Source of the DNA: Campylobacterales bacterium
GTDB lineage: Bacteria; Campylobacterota; Campylobacteria; Campylobacterales; QNZT01
Reading direction: 5' to 3'
Assembly: GCA_027068765.1 (NCBI GenBank)
Contig: JAMOMC010000009.1
Location: 1 to 51,327, forward strand
Length of the DNA: 51,327 nucleotides
Shown one piece after another: positions 24,275 to 34,290 of this stretch (positions are counted from its first letter, which is position 1; every line of letters begins with the position of its first letter). Both the position numbers and the translations under genes were made by a program. The notes below the pieces were generated by a model. That model was given only the letters and a program-made list of their open reading frames with translations. It did no database searches and had not been told where the DNA came from.

Positions 24275-24396
24275 CTTTTTCTTCCCTTTGCTCGTCTTGC
24301 ATTAAGCACTTTTCTGCCATTTTTTGTCTTCATTCTGATTCTAAAGCCGTGTGTTCTTTTTCTCGGTGTATTATGGGGTTGATATGTTCTTTTCAT
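24262..24396 (-). CDS. rpmH: 50S ribosomal protein L34
   Basis: The 44-residue protein starts [19 protein letters not shown] and ends KGRKRLAV, a textbook L34. It binds 23S rRNA in the large subunit. AAGGA lies before the ATG. It opens the rpmH-rnpA-yidD-yidC-jag-mnmE cluster. dnaA, its neighbour in many bacteria, is not here. Confidence 0.97.
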   Translation of the reverse strand: MKRTYQPHNTPRKRTHGFRIRMKTKNGRKVLNARRAKGRKRLAV

Positions 24397-24447
24397 TCGA
24401 TTTCCTTGTTAAATTAGTTGCGGATAATATTAAAATATTGCTTAATG

Positions 24448-24681
24448 CTAGCTTTTTTGTCTTTTGGCTTCTGTTAATGCTTCTATTAAATCATCTAAAT
24501 TTTCATAAGGGATGTGTGCTTTCCAGTCAGGTTCATCACTATCTCCTTTTAAAGATATTCCTATACTTACAACAGCCTCAGACTCATTTCCATATGGTTC
24601 ATCTATATTTGATACTGAAATTGTACCATTTTTTGTCCCAGATAATTTAAATGATTTTAATACAGTGCTTACTCCACCCAT
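24448..24681 (-). CDS. small conserved protein of unknown function
   Basis: The 77-residue protein reads VLKSFKLSGTKNGTISVSN, then a VVSIGISLKGD strand and a C-terminal helix (YENLDDLIEALTEAKRQ). The mixed beta strands followed by one helix resemble small single-domain cytoplasmic proteins, with no signal or membrane segment. I do not know its function. AAGGAGAG lies close before the ATG, and the start is 9 bases from the lpxD stop, so it belongs to the lpxD transcript. Confidence 0.75.
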   Translation of the reverse strand: MGGVSTVLKSFKLSGTKNGTISVSNIDEPYGNESEAVVSIGISLKGDSDEPDWKAHIPYENLDDLIEALTEAKRQKS

Positions 24682-24690
24682 TCTCTCTCC

Positions 24691-25641
24691 TTAGTTTTTA
24701 TTAAAAAATTTTGATATTTTGGCTTGTAATTTTAGCCAATCTTTATGTTTTATTAGTGGAAATCCACTATATACTTCATTGCCTTTTATGGACTTTGTGA
24801 CTCCTCCTCTTGCTGCAATGGTAGCTCCTTCTCCAATCTCTAAATGACCAGCAGTGGCACTTTGTCCACCCATAGTTACATTTTTTCCAAGTTTACAAGA
24901 GCCAGATATTCCAACTTGTGAGACTATGATATTTTGTTCTCCTATCTCACAGTTATGAGCAATTTGTACAAGATTGTCAATTTTGCTCCCTTTTTTAATG
25001 ATAGTTTCTCCAAATACAGCACGATCAATGGTTACATTTGCTCCTATCTCTACATCATTTTCAATAACAACTCTTCCATTATGATAAATTTTAATATGTT
25101 GACCTTGTTTTGTATGTGCATATCCAAAGCCATCACTCCCTATAACACTGCCTGCGTGAATGATAGAGTGTTTACCAATCACACTATCATTGTAAATTGT
25201 TACATTCGGGTGGATTATACTTCCCTCCCCTATGCTTACATTTTCACCAATATGAACATTTGAGAGTATCACAACATCCTCTTCTATATATGCTCCATTT
25301 CCTATATGAACACCATCTTGTACAATTGCACTCTTTGCAATTGTTGCTTTTTTGCTTATCCTAATTAATGGTTTTTCAAAATATTTGCTAGCTTTTGCCA
25401 TACTTAAATATGGACTTTCACTAACAATTGCAAAGACACCTTTTGGTAAAAGCTCTACAAACTCTTTTTTTATAAAAACAGCTCCAGCTTTTGTCTTTTT
25501 TAGTGAGTCTATATATCTTTTATTGTCTAAAAAAGATATCTCCTCTTTGACTGCATCTTGAAGTGTGTTTATAGCTAAAACATTAAAATCTTCACCATCA
25601 TATGGAATCTCTAAAAGTTTTGTTAATTCTATTATTTGCAT
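24691..25641 (-). CDS. lpxD: UDP-3-O-acylglucosamine N-acyltransferase
   Basis: LpxD adds the second acyl chain in lipid A synthesis. The 316-residue protein has an N-terminal uridine-binding domain (1-95) and a left-handed beta-helix of hexapeptide repeats (about 100-290). The catalytic histidine is in [13 protein letters not shown], and [21 protein letters not shown] is the conserved loop. The ATG follows the ilvN stop directly, with no gap. Confidence 0.95.
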   Translation of the reverse strand: MQIIELTKLLEIPYDGEDFNVLAINTLQDAVKEEISFLDNKRYIDSLKKTKAGAVFIKKEFVELLPKGVFAIVSESPYLSMAKASKYFEKPLIRISKKATIAKSAIVQDGVHIGNGAYIEEDVVILSNVHIGENVSIGEGSIIHPNVTIYNDSVIGKHSIIHAGSVIGSDGFGYAHTKQGQHIKIYHNGRVVIENDVEIGANVTIDRAVFGETIIKKGSKIDNLVQIAHNCEIGEQNIIVSQVGISGSCKLGKNVTMGGQSATAGHLEIGEGATIAARGGVTKSIKGNEVYSGFPLIKHKDWLKLQAKISKFFNKN

Positions 25642-26112
25642 CTATTTCTCCATAGAGACTGAACCACCTCTAACTATCTCTGAGGGTTTGAATTTTTTGA
25701 TAATTTTTAAAAAATTTGTAATTCTATTTGCATCATCAACTGCCATAAGAATTAGTGAATCTTCTGTGGAGTTTGCGACAATTCCATTATAACCTTTTAA
25801 AATTGCATCTAAACCACTTAAATTTCCATCCAATGGGATTTTTACAAGTACCATCTCTTTTTCAACAACATCTGATGTATCGATAACTTTATAAGTTGGA
25901 ATTAACTTATGAAGTTGTTTTGTAATTTGCTCCAACACTCTTTTGCTACCGTTTGTAACGATTGTAAAACGAGAATACTCACTCTCTGGAATTGGTGCTA
26001 CTGTTAAGGACTCGATGTTATAACCTCTACCTGCAAAAAGACTTGAAATTCTTGATAATGCTCCATCTTCATTTTGGACTATTACAGATATTACTTTTCT
26101 AATTTCATTCAC
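25642..26112 (-). CDS. ilvN: acetolactate synthase small (regulatory) subunit
   Basis: IlvN, 156 residues, has an ACT domain at 1-80 (VISVIVQNEDGALSRISSLFAGRGYNIESL) that binds valine for feedback control, and a second ACT-like half. It pairs with IlvB in branched-chain amino acid synthesis. The start overlaps the ilvB stop by 4 bases (ATGA). Confidence 0.95.
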   Translation of the reverse strand: MNEIRKVISVIVQNEDGALSRISSLFAGRGYNIESLTVAPIPESEYSRFTIVTNGSKRVLEQITKQLHKLIPTYKVIDTSDVVEKEMVLVKIPLDGNLSGLDAILKGYNGIVANSTEDSLILMAVDDANRITNFLKIIKKFKPSEIVRGGSVSMEK

Positions 26113-27803
26113 GATAACTCCTTGTCTTCTAACATCATATTATAAAGTGTTCCGCCAGCTGGAACCATAGGTAGTACATTTTCCAATCTATCAATAACAA
26201 CATCTATCATCGCTACACACTTTTTGCTAATTGCATCTTTTAAAGCTTTATCAAACTCCTCTTTTGTTTCAACTCTATATCCAATACCACCAAAACTTTC
26301 ACTTAGTTTTACAAAATCAGGTTGCATACTAAGATCTGTTTCAGCATATCTTTTATCATAAAAAAATGTCTGCCATTGACGAACCATGCCTAAATAGTTA
26401 TTGTTTAAGATGATATTTATAACTGGTATTTTATGCTCAACACAAGTCATAAGCTCTTGAATATTCATCAAGATTGAACCATCTCCTGTTATGTTTATAC
26501 TCACTTTTTCACTATTTGCTTTGTTTGCTCCAAGTGCTGCTGGAAAGCCAAAGCCCATAGTCCCTAATCCTCCACTTGTAAGAAACTGTCTTGGAAATGA
26601 GAATGGATAAAATTGAGCTGTCCACATTTGGTGTTGTCCAACATCTGTAGAAACAAGTGCTTTATCTCCCAAAATCTCTCCAATTCTCTCAACTACCCAT
26701 TGAGGTTTTAATCTATCTGAGTTTTCATTGTAACTTAGAGGATGTATCTCGTCATATCTTTTTAAAAGTCCTCTCCAACCCTCATAATCATCAGGATTTA
26801 TCTTATCTTTTGCTTCTTCTATCATCTGTATCAAAACATTTTCTAAATCTCCAACAATTGGATAATCAACATCAACAAGTTTACCGATACTACTTGGATC
26901 TATATCAACATGTATTATCTTTGCATGTTTTGCAAACTCATCAAGTCTCCCTGTTACTCTATCATCAAATCTAGGTCCTAGGGCTATCATCAAATCCGCT
27001 TCACTCATAGCCATATTTGAAGAGTAGTTTCCATGCATCCCAAGCATCCCTAATAAAAGAGGATTGTCATGACCTAAAACTCCTCTTGCCATCAAAGTTT
27101 CAACAGCAGGAATTCCACTCATCTTAGTAAATTCTCTAACAAGGTTTGAAGAGTTTGAACTTACAATCCCACCACCTAGATATAAAATAGGCTTTTTAGC
27201 TCTACAAATTGCTTCTATAGCTTTTCTTATCTGTTTAACACTACCTTTTGTATGAGGTTTGTAAGTTTTTAGTGAGATCTCTTTTGGATAGTCAAAAACA
27301 CCCATTTGTGCAGAGACATCTTTTGGAATATCAACATGAACAGGTCCGGGTCTACCACTTCTTGCTATATAAAATGCCTCTTTTAAAACTCTTGGCAAAT
27401 CATTAACATCTTTTACAAGATAGTTATGTTTAACACAAGGACGGCTAATCCCAACTGCATCTATCTCTTGAAATGCATCTGTTCCTATCATCGTAATTGG
27501 AACTTGTCCGCTAATCACAACTAATGGTATTGAGTCTGTATAAGCTGTTGCTAATCCTGTTATTGCATTTGTAAATCCAGGTCCACTTGTAACTATTGAA
27601 ACTCCAACTTCTCCACTAACTCTTGCATACCCATCAGCCGCATGAACTGCTGCTTGTTCGTGTCTAGTCAATATATGTTTAAAGTCGTTTGTATACATTG
27701 CATCGTATACATTCATAATAGCTCCACCTGGGTAACCAAAGACAACTTTAATTCCCTCTTTTTTCAAAGCTTCAATTACCATCTGCGAACCGCTAATTTT
27801 CAT
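26109..27803 (-). CDS. ilvB: acetolactate synthase large subunit
   Basis: IlvB is the thiamine-diphosphate- and FAD-dependent catalytic subunit that condenses pyruvate for valine, leucine and isoleucine synthesis. The catalytic glutamate lies in ILTRHEQAAVHAADGYAR, and the TPP motif runs from GDGSILMNIQEL to ILNNN. I start it at ATG 27801-27803 (MKISGSQMVIEALKKEG), the usual family start, behind GGAAGG; 564 residues result. The frame is open to 27851, but those 16 extra codons would overlap the upstream gene and are not typical of the family. Confidence 0.95.
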   Translation of the reverse strand: MKISGSQMVIEALKKEGIKVVFGYPGGAIMNVYDAMYTNDFKHILTRHEQAAVHAADGYARVSGEVGVSIVTSGPGFTNAITGLATAYTDSIPLVVISGQVPITMIGTDAFQEIDAVGISRPCVKHNYLVKDVNDLPRVLKEAFYIARSGRPGPVHVDIPKDVSAQMGVFDYPKEISLKTYKPHTKGSVKQIRKAIEAICRAKKPILYLGGGIVSSNSSNLVREFTKMSGIPAVETLMARGVLGHDNPLLLGMLGMHGNYSSNMAMSEADLMIALGPRFDDRVTGRLDEFAKHAKIIHVDIDPSSIGKLVDVDYPIVGDLENVLIQMIEEAKDKINPDDYEGWRGLLKRYDEIHPLSYNENSDRLKPQWVVERIGEILGDKALVSTDVGQHQMWTAQFYPFSFPRQFLTSGGLGTMGFGFPAALGANKANSEKVSINITGDGSILMNIQELMTCVEHKIPVINIILNNNYLGMVRQWQTFFYDKRYAETDLSMQPDFVKLSESFGGIGYRVETKEEFDKALKDAISKKCVAMIDVVIDRLENVLPMVPAGGTLYNMMLEDKELS

Positions 27804-27840
27804 AGTACCTTCCCCCATATTTTTTGCAAGTATAGCAAAA

Positions 27841-28272
27841 CTACTTTTCAATCTCTATATCATCAAATATAGCCCTATTTTTTCTCTCTTTGCAAAAACC
27901 TTCTTTTTTTAGTGCATCTATAAAATTTTCAACATTTATGTTATCTACTACTTTAAATTTCTGTATAAATATATCATCAATATCTACTGCATATTTTTTT
28001 GTAAGGTATTTTGTGATTACTGATTTAAATCTCTCTTTCCCTTTTGATGTAAAAAGATCTTCAATATAAAAGCTACTAATAACGATATTTAGTGCATCTA
28101 TAACTTTATGTCTACTCTCTTTTAAATCTCTTCCATCAAACAAAAGTGAAAACTCTATCTTTTTTAACTCATTACTGTTTTTTGAAAAAAGATCACTCTC
28201 AAAGTTTTTTATCTCCAGAACATCACCCCAAAGAGAGATGCAAAGAGCTAAAAGAAGAGTAATCTTTTTCAT
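27841..28272 (-). CDS. FliL-like exported protein
   Basis: The protein has 143 residues with a signal peptide (1-16, ending LWG). The rest fits a FliL-type domain: KIEFSLLFDGRDLKESRHKVIDALNIVIS, then EDLFTSKGKERFKSVITKYLTKK and a terminal strand IFIQKFKV. FliL supports flagellar stator function, but true FliL has a membrane anchor rather than a cleaved signal. Here the gene lies between htpG and ilvB, away from flagellar genes. It is therefore a FliL-like protein whose role is uncertain. It starts 4 bases after the htpG stop. Confidence 0.65.
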   Translation of the reverse strand: MKKITLLLALCISLWGDVLEIKNFESDLFSKNSNELKKIEFSLLFDGRDLKESRHKVIDALNIVISSFYIEDLFTSKGKERFKSVITKYLTKKYAVDIDDIFIQKFKVVDNINVENFIDALKKEGFCKERKNRAIFDDIEIEK

Positions 28273-28276
28273 AATT

Positions 28277-30115
28277 TTAGAGTGAACCTACTATTAGTTT
28301 ATTTACTCTATCAGCAAAACTTGCACTATCTTCTATCTTCATACCCTCACTAAGTTTTGCCAAATCTAGTAAAATATGAGAAACATTTGTAAGTGTTACA
28401 AAATCTTTACTCTTTTCTAATTTAGCAAAGATCTCATGCTCTGCATTTATCTCTAAGATAGGCTTTACAGCTGGACTCTCTTGACCCATCTGTTTTAACA
28501 TCTGTTGCATCGCAAAATCAGGATCCTCTTTATCATAAACAAGACAAGCTGGAGATTTTTTAAGACGAGTGGAAATTTTTATATCTTTAACTTCATCTTT
28601 TAACTCTTCTCTCATCTTAACTAAAATTTCAGCAAATTTCTCATCTAACTCTTTTGTATCAACACCCTCTTTATCTATATTTGCACTGTTTGCTGGAGAG
28701 AGAGGTATCTCTTTGTATTGTCCAATATTTGGAATTACTATCGTATCAATCTCTTCATCAAGAATTAAAACCTCAATCCCTTTTTCATCAAAACCCTCAA
28801 TAAGTGGAGAGTTTTTCAACATACTTGCACTCTCACCAGTGATATAGTAGATCTCTTTTTGATCTTCACCCATCGCCTCTTTATACTGTGAAAGATCTAT
28901 AAGCTCATCTCTTTTTGAAGATTTAAACAGTAAAAGCTCAAGAAGCAGATCACGGTTTTCAAACTCACCCATAATTCCCTCTTTTAAAACTCTTCCAAAC
29001 ACTTCATAAAACTTTTTATAAGCTTCAAAATCTTTGTTTTTGAGTTTTTTAAGCTCACCCAAAATCTTTTTAACAGAAGCTTTTTTAACTTTTGATAAAA
29101 TTACATTTTGCTGTAAAAGCTCTCTTGAGACATTTAAAGGCAAATCCTCAACATCAATCACACCTCTTACAAATCTAAGATAAGTTGGGAGCAACTCTTT
29201 ATCATCATCAGTTATAAAAACTCTCTTTACATATAATTTAATCCCAGATTGATAATCAACTCTAAAGAGATCAAATGGTGCAGATTTTGGTATATAAAAA
29301 AGAGTGTTATACTCTATAGTTCCCTCTGCTTTTGTATGAATATAGAGAGTTGGGTCTTCACTATCGTGAGATATACTTTTGTAAAAATCTTTATATTCGT
29401 TATCTTTTATCTCACTCTTGTTCATTCTCCAAAGGGCTGAAGCTTTGTTTATCTGGTCATTTGTAATCTCTGTTTTTCCATCTTCCTCTTTGCTCTCTTC
29501 TAAAAAAATTGGAAATGGTATATGGTTTGAGTACTTCTCTATAATACTCTTAATTCTATAAGGCTCTAAAAACTCACTCTCATCATCTTTTAAATGAAGT
29601 ATAATTGTAGTTCCGTGAGTATCTTTTTTATAGCTCTCTAGCTCATACGAACCACCACCTTCACTAGTCCAGATATTGGCACTTTTTGAAGTAGCTTTTT
29701 GGCTTATAACTTCTACTTTATTTGCCACCATAAAAGCTGAATAAAACCCAACACCAAATTGACCAATGAGTGAAGAGTCTTTTTTTGCATCTCCACTAAG
29801 TTTCTCTACAAATGATTTTGTTCCGCTTTTTGCAATTGTTCCGAGATTTTTTATAAGCTCATCTTTGCTCATTCCAATACCACTATCACTGATAGTTAAA
29901 GTTTTTGCATCTTTATCTAGTTTTATTTCAATTTTTGCCTCATACTTTAAATCTTTGTATTTATCATCACTTATACTTAAGTAATTTAATTTATCTAAAG
30001 CATCTGAAGAGTTTGAGATAAGCTCTCTTAAAAATATCTCTTTATTTGAATAGAGTGAATGGATCATAAGATCTAATAGCTGTGTTACTTCGGTTTGAAA
30101 CTCGTGTTTTGACAT
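28277..30115 (-). CDS. htpG: chaperone HtpG (Hsp90 family)
   Basis: HtpG is a 612-residue cytoplasmic ATP-dependent chaperone dimer. The N-terminal GHKL ATPase is clear: [26 protein letters not shown] and [14 protein letters not shown]. The middle domain (about 225-490) contains the conserved [13 protein letters not shown], and a C-terminal dimerisation domain ends at LIVGSL. Its upstream spacer is the beginning of the long minus-strand array down to mnmE. Confidence 0.96.
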   Translation of the reverse strand: MSKHEFQTEVTQLLDLMIHSLYSNKEIFLRELISNSSDALDKLNYLSISDDKYKDLKYEAKIEIKLDKDAKTLTISDSGIGMSKDELIKNLGTIAKSGTKSFVEKLSGDAKKDSSLIGQFGVGFYSAFMVANKVEVISQKATSKSANIWTSEGGGSYELESYKKDTHGTTIILHLKDDESEFLEPYRIKSIIEKYSNHIPFPIFLEESKEEDGKTEITNDQINKASALWRMNKSEIKDNEYKDFYKSISHDSEDPTLYIHTKAEGTIEYNTLFYIPKSAPFDLFRVDYQSGIKLYVKRVFITDDDKELLPTYLRFVRGVIDVEDLPLNVSRELLQQNVILSKVKKASVKKILGELKKLKNKDFEAYKKFYEVFGRVLKEGIMGEFENRDLLLELLLFKSSKRDELIDLSQYKEAMGEDQKEIYYITGESASMLKNSPLIEGFDEKGIEVLILDEEIDTIVIPNIGQYKEIPLSPANSANIDKEGVDTKELDEKFAEILVKMREELKDEVKDIKISTRLKKSPACLVYDKEDPDFAMQQMLKQMGQESPAVKPILEINAEHEIFAKLEKSKDFVTLTNVSHILLDLAKLSEGMKIEDSASFADRVNKLIVGSL

Positions 30116-30653
30116 GAATATCCTCTTTTTGATTAAAATTTATTGGAATTTTATCAAAAAATACTTATAGGACTGAAATCTACTGTTAAAAACTCTGGAT
30201 TTTCAATGTTATATCTTATAAAAGCTAGAGAGTATGTTGTGCCAACAACTGAAGATGTAACACTCTCTCCTGCTGTGACTTTATACGATATTTTTATAAA
30301 AATAAGATTAGTACAATATAGATGTTTGGTGAAAATATACTTTTGATTTGGAAATCTAATTTATTCTTTGGTTAATTGTTACTTGTGTAGAAAGTTATGT
30401 ATATAAGTTCAAAGAAAAAAACTTCTAAAATTGAAAAGAGTGGAACAAAACTGGGATAGTGGAGATGGTTTAGAAGTGGAAAATTGTTGAAATGATGGGG
30501 TGTGTTGTTACAAAAAATCTATTTAAAAATAAAAAGAGATTAACAACAAAAAATCTAAATGATTAAAGATTTTTAATTATTTGCCGATTTAATAAAGCTT
30601 TATATATTTTTACAATAAAATAGAAGTTAAATAATTAGATTAGGTTGTAGATT
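30116..30653. other. 538-base divergent region with possible gene remnant
   Basis: This spacer between htpG and the S4 gene should hold both promoters. A plus-strand frame at 30143-30346 (67 codons) contains a coding-like stretch (SMLYLIKAREYVVPTTEDVT, then LSPAVTLYDIFIKI) but lacks a good ribosome binding site and has no recognised relatives; it may be the relic of an inserted gene. The remaining 300 bases are AT-rich, with no RNA gene or mobile element that I can recognise. Confidence 0.45.
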
Positions 30654-30902
30654 TTGAGAATCGATAAGTATATAAACTCCGTAAATATCACAAAAAGAAG
30701 AGCCGTTGCAGAAGATATGTGTAAAAGCAAAGTTGTATCTCTAAATGGGATTGTTGTAAAACCTGCAAAAAATGTAAAAGTTGGAGACACTATAGAGATA
30801 GCCTATCTTGAGAAAACTATCCGCTATGAAGTACTACAAATTCCAACAACAAAAACAATTCCAAAAAGCAAACAAGATGAGTATATAAAGGATCTAAGTT
30901 GA
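30654..30902 (+). CDS. S4-domain RNA-binding protein (Hsp15/YbcJ-like)
   Basis: This 82-residue protein starts at TTG and consists of an S4 RNA-binding domain: MRIDKYINSVNITKRRAVAEDMCKSKVVSLNG, then KNVKVGDTIEIAY. Small proteins of this type bind rRNA or stalled 50S subunits. Its TGA overlaps the TTG start of trpD, so the two are coupled. Confidence 0.88.
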   Translation: MRIDKYINSVNITKRRAVAEDMCKSKVVSLNGIVVKPAKNVKVGDTIEIAYLEKTIRYEVLQIPTTKTIPKSKQDEYIKDLS

Positions 30903-31882
30903 ACTTTAATGAGGCAAAAGAGCAATTTGAGAAACTTTTTAATAACAAAATGAGCGAAAACGAAGCAAAAGAGTTATTGAGTTCACTCTATCAAAGAGGT
31001 GAAAACTTTGAAGAGATTGCAGCGGCTGCTGAAGTTATGAGAAAAAACTCTATAAAATTAGATATTGATGAGTCGCTTCGTGATAAGCTTATAGATGTAG
31101 TTGGCACAGGAGGAGATAAGAGTGGGAGTTTTAATGTATCAAGTACAGTATCTTTGCTTCTTGCATCACAAGGATGTGTTGTAGCAAAACATGGGAATAG
31201 AGCCATCACAAGCAACTCAGGCTCAGCCGATATGTTGGAGACTTTAGGGATAAATTTAAACTTAAACACCCATCAACAAACAAAGATGCTAATGGAGTGT
31301 GGATTTACCTTTATGTTTGCCCAAAGCCATCATCTAGCTATGAAGCACATCATGCCTATTCGAAAATCTTTACCTCATAGAACTATCTTTAACATATTAG
31401 GACCTCTCACAAACCCAGCGGGAGCTAAAAAATATCTTTTAGGTGTTTTTGATAAAGCTTATATTGAAAATGTTGCAAAAGCTCTTTTTAGACTTAAAAC
31501 TAAAAAAGCTTTTGTTGTTAGCTCAAACGACTTTATGGATGAAATTAGCGTTAGTGATGTTACACACTTTGCAAAACTAGAACACGGAGAGATTAATTAT
31601 GGGGTGATTGACCCTCGTGAGTATGGTATAAAACGAAGCAATTTTTTAGAGATTAAAGGAGCAGATGCAAAGGTAAATGCTAACATCACTATGGATATTA
31701 TAAAAGGTCAAGAAAAAGGAGCTAAAAGAGATATAACTCTTATAAACTCAGCTTTTGCTTTAGTTGCAAATGAGAGTGCAAGAGATATACAAGAGGGTTT
31801 AGAGATGAGTAAAGATGCAATAAGTTCAGGTAAGACTGCACAGCATCTTAAAAAAATTATAGAAATCTCAAATAAGCTTTAA
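30899..31882 (+). CDS. trpD: anthranilate phosphoribosyltransferase
   Basis: TrpD joins anthranilate and PRPP in tryptophan synthesis. The 327-residue protein has the PRPP-binding VGTGGDKSGSFNVSS (about 68-82), the anthranilate site KHGNRAITSNSGSADMLETL and the second motif HHLAMKHIMPIRKSLPHRTIFNILGPLTNP. The TTG start overlaps the S4 gene stop. Other trp genes are not in the window, so trpD is separated from them. Confidence 0.95.
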   Translation: MNFNEAKEQFEKLFNNKMSENEAKELLSSLYQRGENFEEIAAAAEVMRKNSIKLDIDESLRDKLIDVVGTGGDKSGSFNVSSTVSLLLASQGCVVAKHGNRAITSNSGSADMLETLGINLNLNTHQQTKMLMECGFTFMFAQSHHLAMKHIMPIRKSLPHRTIFNILGPLTNPAGAKKYLLGVFDKAYIENVAKALFRLKTKKAFVVSSNDFMDEISVSDVTHFAKLEHGEINYGVIDPREYGIKRSNFLEIKGADAKVNANITMDIIKGQEKGAKRDITLINSAFALVANESARDIQEGLEMSKDAISSGKTAQHLKKIIEISNKL

Positions 31883-31885
31883 AAG

Positions 31886-32293
31886 ATGATAAAATCCATT
31901 GATGAGTTAGATGATATATCTTTGAAGATAAAAGAGCTTCTTCCCTCTTATGGTATTGTTCTTTTGGTTGGAAATTTGGCTAGTGGAAAAACAACTTTAG
32001 TAAAAAACTTTGCTAAACATCTTGGACTAAAAGATGAAGTAAGCTCTCCTACATTTTCAATTTTAAATATCTATGATGATAAGCTCTATCATTATGATAT
32101 TTACAATGAAGGAGTTGACAAATTTTTACAAAGTGGTCTTTTAGAAAATCTTGAACTTAAAGGTTATCACTTTATAGAGTGGGCAGATGAGAATTTAGAA
32201 AAAATTATAAAAGAGTTGGGATTTTTATCTATTAAAGTAGAAATATCACCTTTAGATAAAAAAAGAGAGTATAGGATAAGTTATGGCACATAA
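31886..32293 (+). CDS. tsaE: tRNA threonylcarbamoyladenosine biosynthesis ATPase TsaE
   Basis: The 135-residue ATPase has Walker A GNLASGKTT (29-37), the SSPTFSI switch near residues 53-59 and the terminal FIEWADE motif. TsaE works with TsaB and TsaD to put t6A on ANN-decoding tRNAs. It starts 3 bases after trpD and overlaps lptB by 11 bases. Confidence 0.93.
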   Translation: MIKSIDELDDISLKIKELLPSYGIVLLVGNLASGKTTLVKNFAKHLGLKDEVSSPTFSILNIYDDKLYHYDIYNEGVDKFLQSGLLENLELKGYHFIEWADENLEKIIKELGFLSIKVEISPLDKKREYRISYGT

Positions 32294-33008
32294 ACTAAAA
32301 GCACAAAATCTCTCAAAAACTATCAAAAACCACCAAATCATAAAAGACTTCTCACTAGAAGTATGTAGTGGAGAGGTTGTTGGGCTTTTAGGACCAAATG
32401 GAGCTGGAAAAACTACTACATTTTATATGATTTGTGGATTAATCGCTCCAAGTAGTGGAACAATTTTTTTAGACAAAAAAGATATCTCCGCCACATCTTT
32501 ACACAAGCGGGCAAAGATGGGCATAGGGTATCTACCGCAAGAATCTAGCATCTTTAAAGAGTTAACAGTAGAGGAGAACCTTCTTTTAGCTTGTGAAATT
32601 GTCACAAAAAACAAAAAAGAACAGATGAAAAAGACAGAGCATCTTTTAGATATTTTAAATATCGAACCAATTCGAGACCGCTTAGGAATAAGTTTGAGTG
32701 GAGGAGAGAGAAGAAGATGTGAAATTGCTAGATCTTTGGCAATTGAGCCTAAGTTTTTACTGCTAGATGAGCCTTTTGCAGGAGTTGATCCACTTGCTGT
32801 TATGGATATACAAAAAATTGTAAAAGAGTTAAAAGGGCTTGGTATTGGTATTTTGATAACAGATCACAATGTGAGAGAGACTCTTAGTATTTGTGATAGA
32901 GCTTATGTTATTAAAAGTGGTGAGCTGTTAGATAAAGGAACAAGTGAAGAGATTTTTAATAGTAAAAAAGTACAAAAATACTATCTTGGGGAGAATTTTA
33001 GAAAATGA
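32283..33008 (+). CDS. lptB: LPS export ABC transporter ATPase LptB
   Basis: LptB powers LPS extraction from the inner membrane with LptFG. The 241-residue ABC ATPase has Walker A GPNGAGKT (37-44), the Q loop in GYLPQESSIF, the signature LSGGERRR (138-145), Walker B LLLDEPF (159-165) and the H loop ITDHN. rpoN follows with a 4-base overlap, as in many proteobacteria (lptB-rpoN). Confidence 0.95.
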   Translation: MAHKLKAQNLSKTIKNHQIIKDFSLEVCSGEVVGLLGPNGAGKTTTFYMICGLIAPSSGTIFLDKKDISATSLHKRAKMGIGYLPQESSIFKELTVEENLLLACEIVTKNKKEQMKKTEHLLDILNIEPIRDRLGISLSGGERRRCEIARSLAIEPKFLLLDEPFAGVDPLAVMDIQKIVKELKGLGIGILITDHNVRETLSICDRAYVIKSGELLDKGTSEEIFNSKKVQKYYLGENFRK

Positions 33009-34276
33009 AAATGAGACAAAATGCATCTATAACAACAAAACAAGCACCTTCCATCATAAGCTGGTTACCAATACTCCAAGCTGATATAGAAACCCTAAAA
33101 GAGACTCTAGATAATGCAGTAAGAGAGAACCCTTTTGTAGAGATAAAATCTGGCAGTGAGATAAGACAAAACAATCCAAAAACAAAAATTGAATCAACTA
33201 GAAATAAAGGTGTATCAAACTCATCTTCAAATGAGATAGAAGCTTTAACATTAGATGAAAAATCACTCTATGATACACTAAATGAACAGGTAATTAAACC
33301 TCTTTTTCCAACAATAAATGAGCAGACAATTGCTTTTGCAATTATTGATAATATCAATGCAAATGGCTATTTTGAAGGAGAGATTGAAAAAATTGCTAAA
33401 ACTTTAAATGCAGATGCATCTAAAGTTGAAAAGATAAGAAAAAGATTTGAATATCTTGAACCTAGTGGTGTTGGAGCAGTTGACTTATATGAATCATTTC
33501 TTTTTCAACTTAATAATTTTGAGTTAAAAGATGATGTTGCTAAGTGCTGTATTCGAATGATAAAAGATTTTGAAAATCTTGAAAAGTATCAAAAAGATGA
33601 GCATTTCACGGCATCTTTAAGAGTTATAAAAAAGTTTCAAAACCCCCCTGCTTTGGAGTATTTAAAAGAACAAGTTCAAATCATTCCTGATATTTTCATA
33701 CATAAAATTGATGATAAAATAGTAGTTTCATTAAATAGATCGTACTACCCAGATATACAATTAGATATTGGTGGAATTGATGTAAAATTTGATTTTATAA
33801 AAACAAAGATAAAAGAGGCCAATGCTCTTATAGATGCACTTGGTCTAAGAAAAGCAACTTTAGCAAAAATAGCAAATATGATTTTAGAGTTTCAATATGA
33901 TTTTTTTAATGGAGGGGCGATAAAACCTATGAAACTTGATGATATAGCTGCAGAACTTGGGCATCACCACTCAACAATATCAAGAGCAGTATCAAACAAA
34001 TTTCTCTCATGTGAGAGAGGAATTTTCCCTATAAAAGATTTTTTTGCAGTGGCACTTGGAGATGATAAAAGCACCTCCAACAGTGAAATCAAATCTTATA
34101 TTGAGTATCTTATAAAGAATGAAAATCATAAAAAACCTTTAAGTGATGAGAAGATAAAAAAAGAGGTTGATGAAAAGTTCAGTTTAAAAATTGGCAGAAG
34201 AACTGTAACAAAATATAGAATGCAATCAGGATTATCAAGTTCAAATGAGCGTAAAAAGCTCTATGCATTTATATAA
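33005..34276 (+). CDS. rpoN: RNA polymerase sigma-54 factor
   Basis: RpoN directs polymerase to -24/-12 promoters that need AAA+ activators; in Campylobacterota it serves flagellar and other genes. The 423-residue protein has the glutamine-poor region I (ASITTKQAPSIISWLPILQ), a core-binding region, the helix-turn-helix with GHHHSTISRAVSNKF and the RpoN box GRRTVTKYRM near residues 398-407. The ATG overlaps the lptB stop. Confidence 0.95.
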   Translation: MKMRQNASITTKQAPSIISWLPILQADIETLKETLDNAVRENPFVEIKSGSEIRQNNPKTKIESTRNKGVSNSSSNEIEALTLDEKSLYDTLNEQVIKPLFPTINEQTIAFAIIDNINANGYFEGEIEKIAKTLNADASKVEKIRKRFEYLEPSGVGAVDLYESFLFQLNNFELKDDVAKCCIRMIKDFENLEKYQKDEHFTASLRVIKKFQNPPALEYLKEQVQIIPDIFIHKIDDKIVVSLNRSYYPDIQLDIGGIDVKFDFIKTKIKEANALIDALGLRKATLAKIANMILEFQYDFFNGGAIKPMKLDDIAAELGHHHSTISRAVSNKFLSCERGIFPIKDFFAVALGDDKSTSNSEIKSYIEYLIKNENHKKPLSDEKIKKEVDEKFSLKIGRRTVTKYRMQSGLSSSNERKKLYAFI

Positions 34277-34290
34277 AAAAAGGAGAGTTA

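Noticed and set aside
24351-24694. Plus-strand frames over rpmH and the small conserved gene
   Set aside because: The opposite strand encodes L34 and a well-started small protein; the plus-strand products are low-complexity shadows.
27804-27851. ilvB starting at ATG 27851
   Set aside because: The 16 additional residues are not typical of IlvB and would overlap the FliL-like gene; ATG 27803 has a good ribosome binding site and the usual start sequence.
30347-30653. Possible small RNA gene in the htpG/S4 spacer
   Set aside because: No stable stem-loop with a terminator or tRNA/SRP/tmRNA-like signature could be found by eye.
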